A DNA stretch of 64,000 bases, taken from positions 8,589,228 to 8,653,227 of the forward strand of contig NC_058145.1 in assembly GCF_011075055.1 (NCBI RefSeq). Direction: 5' to 3'. Source of the stretch: Mangifera indica. Its lineage: Eukaryota > Streptophyta > Magnoliopsida > Sapindales > Anacardiaceae. The position numbers and the translations under genes were made by a program. The number at the start of each line of letters is the position of its first letter. Position 1 is the stretch's first letter. Shown here piece by piece: positions 58,701 through 64,000 of this stretch. Below the pieces are notes generated by a model. The model worked only from the letters and a program-made list of their open reading frames with translations. It made no database searches and was not told the DNA's origin.

Positions 58701-59600
58701 CCTGAACATTTGTGGAGACACATGGACAACAACTAAGTCACCCAGTTATACAGGGTGTCGATCAGCTCATATATCCAATACTGTAATATAAACATTAATG
58801 GTTAAATTCAATTAATTGTTTTCCTTTACCAATCAGTATATATATAATCAACAAATATACACTTACCTGGAATGTAAGGGAGAATCCGTAGATGTCATAT
58901 TTACACATAACATTTGGTGGGAGCAAATACTAACACTCACCTAGGACATCGACTCGAACATCATTTCCCACATTGAAACACCTCATAAGTAGGAATTAAA
59001 TTATTCTAAGTGATCAACCAACTAGAGATACTCTACAAATACCTTATTTTGTCAATTATTTCCTAATAACATCATATGCGGACAATATCACAAGACTATT
59101 TTAATGGTGTCGTTATTGTCATCCCCCCATGGGCTAGTTAGAAAAACGCGCTCTAAATCATGATACTACACCTTCTGACATCCCTGAAAATAGGTATTTC
59201 GAATCTTATCTCTCAATCTACATGAAATATATGATGAAAGTACAGTGATCCAACTGAATAGTAGGTTAGTCATAAGTGCAAACTCGAATGGGTTAAATCT
59301 CAAGTCAATCTCATTAATCCTGAACCAAAACTAATATCTATCAAAACCCCGATATAATTATCGTAGTAGAAATAAGTGCACCAATATTCCATTGAACTTG
59401 GTATCTAGTAATCGAAGGAAATGCCCAAAGCACCTTCTCTAAAACAACCGCAATCGCTTCGCTGTCAATGTAGATCTAATCTTCAATATTGCAGTTCACT
59501 AGACACGACATATAACCTCTGCTCGAAAGTATCGTGCCTTATCTGGGATTCTTAATTCGTTATCATTACATTTTCTTTTATGAGAAATATCTTGTAAAAA
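55740..59600 (-). pseudogene. Ulp1-type cysteine protease / DUF1985 gene of the Mutator-like element (decayed)
   Basis: The protease end (55838-56075, minus) shows ITIYDSKIA, the catalytic aspartate strand, and QGSDNCDVFMLHFIEYLA, the oxyanion glutamine and catalytic cysteine region. The family's usual DCG reads NCD here. A stop follows shortly after (LDVPHD-stop). Upstream, a helical stretch MSQLEDCMTRLKDIIMRTQS (58120-58060) precedes the six-unit exon-like array (57990-57240). Further upstream (58430-59500) the sequence aligns with the DUF1985 region of copy 1, with frequent stops. SUMO-protease-like genes of this kind ride on plant Mutator-like elements; their role in transposition is unknown. 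Confidence 0.68.
57240..57990 (-). repeat. Tandem array of about 130-bp exon-intron-like units, six copies
   Basis: Units begin near 57240, 57366, 57496, 57631, 57761 and 57895. On the minus strand most contain an acceptor-like ..TATAG or ..ACAG, a 60-bp block, and a donor-like GAG|GTTTGT; the spacer is AT-rich. Units 2-4 have blocks of exactly 60 bp reading SIGHKRVSIYPLVASPPPHE, GAGYNGVLVGPSITSPPLSE and GTGHKGVSVGPLIASPFPFE. Unit 5 is one base short, unit 6 is 69 bp, and unit 4 has lost its donor G (GAGATTTGT). Sixty bases is a multiple of three, so skipping or adding a unit would keep frame. Confidence 0.8.
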
Positions 59601-61380
59601 AATTTAAAGTTTATAAGAATTTCACTAAAAAAACAAATATAAAAACAAAGATGAAAATGACAAATATAAAAAACAGACCTGAAATTCAAAAACTATACGC
59701 TCGAATACCTTAGAATGACAAAACCAAAAAATTGAATGGAAATTCAAAACATTACATGACAAAATACCCTAAAATTGAAAAAAATAAATTAAAATTTAAA
59801 AATTACACGTTCAAAATCTTTAAATGATAAATATAAAAAAATAGACTTGAAATTAAAAAACTATATATTGAAATACCCTAGAATAACAAAAATTAAAAAA
59901 TCAATCGAAAATTCAAAAATTACATGTCAAAATACCCTAAAATGACAAAAGTAAAAAAATGTTCTAAATATCAAAAATTAGATGTTGAAATACCCTAAAA
60001 TGACAAAAATTAAAAATTTGATATAAAATTTGAAAATTATATGTCAAAATACCTTAGAGTGACAAAAATAAAAAAACTGAACTTAAATTTGAAAACTACA
60101 GGTTGAAAAACCTTAAAATGACTATAAAAAAATGAATCTGAAATTTGAAAACTGTACATTGGAATAACCTAAATGACAAAAACCAAAAAATCGAACAAAA
60201 ATTCAAAAATTACATATCAAAGTACCCTAGAATTGGAAAAAAAATGAAAAATTAAACTAAAATTTGAAAACTATACATTTAAAAATCTTAAAATGATAAA
60301 TATCAAAAAATAAATCTGAAATTAAAAAATTAAATGTTGAAATACTCTAGAATGATAAAAAGTAAAAATATCGATAAAAAATTTAGAAATTTCATGTTAA
60401 AATACTTTAAAATGATAAAAATATAAAAATAGACCTGAATGTTGAAAACTAAATGTTGAAATATCCTAGAATGGTAAAAATTATAAAATCGATATGAAAT
60501 TCAAAAATTACATGTTGAAATACCCTAAAATGACAAAAATTAAAAATTAAACTAAAATTTGAAAACTATATGTCGAAAAATTTGAAAATTACAAATATTG
60601 AAAAACAAATCTGAAATTTGAAAACAAAATGTTGAAATATCTTAAGATGATAAAAATTGAAAATTGATCTGAAATTCAAAAATTACATGTTGAAATACTT
60701 TAGAAAAAGAAAACTCAAAAAATTGAATTAAAATTTGAAAACTAAATGTTCAAAAACCTTAAAATGACAAATATAAAAAAATGAACTAATTCAAAAACTA
60801 TCGTTTAAATACTATAGAGTGACAAAAACTAAAAAATTGATTGAAAGTTCGAAAATGACAAATATAAAAAAATGGATCAAAAATTTGAAATCTATAAGTC
60901 TAATTATCCTAGAATAAAAAAACCAAAAAATTAAATGATTTGAAATTTGAAAACTATATGTCGAAAAATCAAGTATGAGAAATTAAAAAAAACGTACCTA
61001 AAATTCGAAAAGTACACATAAAAAAAACTCTAAAATGACAAAAATTAGAAAATTGATTTGAAATTTAAAAACAATATGTCCAAAAATCATAGAATGAAAA
61101 AATAAAAAATAGGTCTAAAATTCAAAAACTATATGTCCAAAACCCTAAAATGACAAACATAAAAAAATGGATTGGATATTCAAAAATTACACGTCTAATT
61201 ACCTTAAAATAACAAATATTGAAAAATTGATCTGAAATTTGAAAATTACATGTTAAAAACCCTATGAATCAAAAAAATAAAAAAATAGACATGAAATTCA
61301 AAAGTTACAAGTTGAAAAACCTTAGAATGTGAAAAATGGATATAAAATTTGATAACTACACATAAAAAACCCTTTAGACA
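59600..61380. repeat. A-rich minisatellite, about 58-bp unit, MULE copy 2
   Basis: The same type of diverged tandem repeat as at 28700-31020 (RAAATTYRAAAACTAYAYG, TTGAAATACCCTAAAATGAC, AAAAATTAAAAAA), about 30 units, uninterrupted here. A 65-bp repeat block follows at 61390-61560. Confidence 0.85.
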
Positions 61381-62291
61381 AACTATTAATTTTCTAATAC
61401 TCCAACAAGTACTAAATGCTTAGAGAAATATCAATTTGCCCCCATAACATTTCCTCATTCTCCCAAAGGTCTTAAATGTTTATAACACATCAATTTACCT
61501 CTTTATAAAATTTTCTCTCTCCCACATGTCTAAAATGTTTAAAAACTTGCAATACCCCCTGGGATTCTCAAAGATGTCACTGTTTAAAAAATCAACATTT
61601 TCTCTTCCCTCGTGGTTCCTCTATGCTCCCCCAAGGGAGACTATTCAAAAACTTGCAAATTCCCCCCTCCCCTCGTGTTCCCCTGTATCTCCTCTCGTGT
61701 AACTACTGTTTAGAAACTCACATTTGTCCCTCTCACTTGTGTCATCGATTCAACCTAAGAGATATTTCTCAAACCCGAGATTCCTCAAGTTTATAGATAT
61801 CCCCCGAGGTGAGATGCTGACTTCAAAATCGGTCAATTCTTTGACCAAAATCATAGTTTCTGGCTACCATTTCAACAAAAAACGATTGTACACCTACTTA
61901 AATATAATATCGCTAAACTAATTCATCAAAAACAACTAAAAATTAAGTCACAAAATCAAATTTTCAAATCCAAAAACCCTAAACTAAAATCACGCAAAAT
62001 CTTACTCTAAATTTATCAAATCTAAACATAAAAATGATTCAAATAATATAAGGGATGATTTACTTACCTTTTTCATCATTTTTATCATCGAAAAAGATCC
62101 AAAAGTCGAAAGCTATGCGAGACTCGTGGAATTCGTTTTTGTGCACAGTTGAGCAAGAAAATTTTTAGCTAAGATTATGAATTCTTTTTGCTTTTCATAT
62201 GAGGGCATTTCATTAATTTCAAGTAAATGAGGCATTTTCTCTTAAGTCCAAAAAAATGAGACAATTTCCTTAAACCCCTGATGTTTAGGGT

Positions 62292-62840
62292 AATTAATTT
62301 AATATCCCAATGTACAAAGACAATACTATCATCTTAGCCTACAACTTTTAGCATGACTTTTAACACTATTGATAACTTTTAGATTGTTAATCATGTTGAG
62401 TAGACCTGAAAACCGATTGTTTGGCCCCAAAATTAAGTTTCAAATCAAAAAAATTTGAGCCTTGGGCAAGCTTAAACAACAAGAAAAGAAATTTATTAAG
62501 TCATTGGGTTTGAGTTTGAACATAGGTAGTTTAAGCCCGAGATTTGACATACTTGAAAATCTATAAGGAAATAAGTGTATTTGTCAAGTTTTCAAACTTG
62601 TAAGTTGATTGTGAGGTGTTTTTACAGGTTTTTTAAGTTACAGAATGGGTTCAAAATAGACTTGAAGCCCAAAAAAATTTAATGAAACAAGCTTAAACAA
62701 AAAATTTGAGACCTAAAAAAGCCAGCCCAAAACCTAAGCCTAAAATTTTTGTATGGGCCTGGGCTTGAACAAGCCAAACTCGGTTTAGTAGGCTCGATTG
62801 ATAGCCTTAGATACTCAAAAGACAAAACAATATGAAAGAA
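62292..62840 (+). repeat. Right copy of the direct repeat and adjoining remnant
   Basis: 62312-62470 matches 51136-51296. The sequence continues past the point where the left copy is cut (GGGCAAGCTTAAACAAC ... CCTGGGCTTGAACAAGCC), with GAGTTTGAA/TTCAAACT and AAGCCCAA/TTGGGCTT type motifs, suggesting a decayed non-autonomous DNA element. Confidence 0.6.
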
Positions 62841-64000
62841 ATCTAGTTATACACCAATATGTAAGTAGTATTTTGGAATTAAATGATAATTGGAAATTAG
62901 GGAGAATGATTATATCTCATCCAAAGTTTTTCCAATCGACAATTTCCTACCCTAATACTTAGAAAATAAAGTCACACCTTTTGTCAAAAACTTTTCTTGA
63001 AGTTTTACTGGCGATGGGCATAATAGTAGACATGGTGTGTTATAAAATATTTAATATTTGATAAAAAAAATCAATCATCAACCAATGAGCACATGATGTT
63101 TGGCCACATTGGTTGACCTTAAAAGGAAAATAAGGCAAAGAAAAGGTGAATGCTTTCGAGAGACAAAAGTTGAAAAGTCTAAATATTTTTTCCTCTGGAT
63201 GAAAGGTTTGTTGTTGTGGTTGTGATTTGGAGAAAAAAAGCATTAAAGAGTAACAAAGATGATGACTGCTTGAAAAATTGATTGTTTTGTGCGAAGGGTG
63301 ATATCATTGATAGAGACACGAAAACTTTGTTGCTAAAGAAAGTTTATGGGTGTTGTGTAATAGAAATACATGAGTGGAACAACTAATTGTTTGTCAACAA
63401 CGAAACCTTTACAGAAAAAAGCTAAGTCATGCTACGTATAAGTAAACTTTTTGTTCTAGGGTAGGGTTTTGAAAAAACTCTCACTTTACCTAAAAATACC
63501 TATGCTATGGAAGGTTGCCAAAGATAAAGATGTAAAAAAGTTTTAGGGTTTCTTGTTTAGTGTTAGTCAAGATTTGTGCTAGGGTTTCGGTGCAGTATGT
63601 TGTTATAAATGTCTAGTAAGAGGTTTGGCTGATGATTTTTGTAGGGGTTGCATGGTAGTATTTTATTGTATATAAAGTTAACATGTGAGTGCGTTGCGGT
63701 TTGTCCATGTTAGAGTTTTAAAACTATAGTTATGAGACTGTGTTTTTGTTTGGGTTTTTGGCTTCATATTGTAGTTTCAACTCTATTGAGAGTATTCGGA
63801 GCCCACCATGCATAGGTTGAAGGTGTTACAATGTGTCTTATTTTTTTCGGTTTGCTCAATGTTTTGGTTAATTTTTTGTTATAATTGACTGTGTTTTCAT
63901 ATGTTTTTATCTGCTTTACATGCTTCCATCATGTATTGGTTAATGACTATGTAATGTCTAGTACGTTTGTGTTGTTAGATCTTTTGTTCATGGTTGTATT
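62841..64000. other. Unassigned intergenic stretch at the right edge
   Basis: No convincing gene, transposon end or tandem repeat is seen. From about 63240 the plus strand becomes richer in G and T (63560-63990), which could be a leader, intron or UTR of a plus-strand gene beyond the window, but no coding signal supports that. Confidence 0.35.

Larger units (their letters stand above)
54441..62291. mobile_element. Ulp1-carrying Mutator-like element (Kaonashi-like), copy 2
   Basis: It combines the C-terminal half of a MuDR-type transposase on the plus strand (54470-55330) with a Ulp1/DUF1985-type gene pointing toward it on the minus strand (55740-59600). The same minisatellite, 65-bp repeats and right terminus as in copy 1 follow. 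The right end ...CCTGATGTTTAGGGT is at 62291. No matching left terminus or target duplication was found; the left part of the transposase is missing, next to the hAT element. The Kaonashi comparison rests on the gene combination only. Confidence 0.7.

Noticed and set aside
1..64000. A new defence, toxin-antitoxin or biosynthetic system
   Set aside because: All coding signals are explained by three conserved plant genes or by transposons; no unexplained gene cluster remains.

Overview
This is a 64 kb stretch of an AT-rich nuclear plant genome, most likely a eudicot. It holds three intron-bearing housekeeping or signalling genes with clear plant orthologues. It also has classic plant repeats: chromovirus-type LTRs starting TGTAACACCC, a Sirevirus-like copia element with an initiator-Met tRNA primer site, hAT, CACTA and Mutator-like elements, and AT/GT microsatellites. 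No bacterial-type operons, CRISPR arrays, tRNA or rRNA genes were seen. I cannot name the species.

Layout. 1-1.7 kb: 5' end of a CIPK3-type protein kinase on the minus strand, running off the left edge. 2.1-3.5 kb: a foldback Mutator-type MITE with a 10-bp target duplication and a partial tandem duplication. 4.6-18.7 kb: one old Ty3/gypsy chromovirus split by a hAT transposon (5255-12010), which is itself split by a solo LTR (8837-11080), then by a CACTA-like element (12208-14961, carrying a small hAT MITE) and, in its 3' LTR, by another hAT-like MITE (15831-16707). 18.7-21.5 kb: two more LTR pieces of the same kind. 21.5-27.5 kb: a broken Sirevirus-like copia element, minus strand. 27.5-32.0 kb: half of a Mutator-like element carrying a DUF1985/Ulp1-type gene, with a foldback MITE inserted in it. 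33.5-45.0 kb: a complete 12-exon CDKC (CDK9-like) kinase gene, plus strand. 46.6-49.7 kb: a complete four-exon RINT1/MAG2-like gene, minus strand, convergent with CDKC. 49.7-51.1 kb: one foldback MITE nested in another, 75 bp upstream of that gene's ATG. 51.3-54.4 kb: a decayed hAT element. 54.4-62.3 kb: a second, more complete Mutator-like element with transposase C-terminus (plus) facing a Ulp1-type protease pseudogene (minus). 62.3-64 kb: repeat remnants and unassigned sequence.

The three genes are not a pathway: CIPK3 is a calcium-signalling kinase, CDKC a transcription-elongation kinase, and MAG2L an ER vesicle-tethering subunit. What they share is position: each has a copy of the same foldback Mutator-type MITE family within about 0.1-0.6 kb of its 5' end. 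The most distinctive structures are the nested transposon stack, this MITE family, and a six-copy tandem array of 60-bp exon-like units inside the Ulp1-carrying element.
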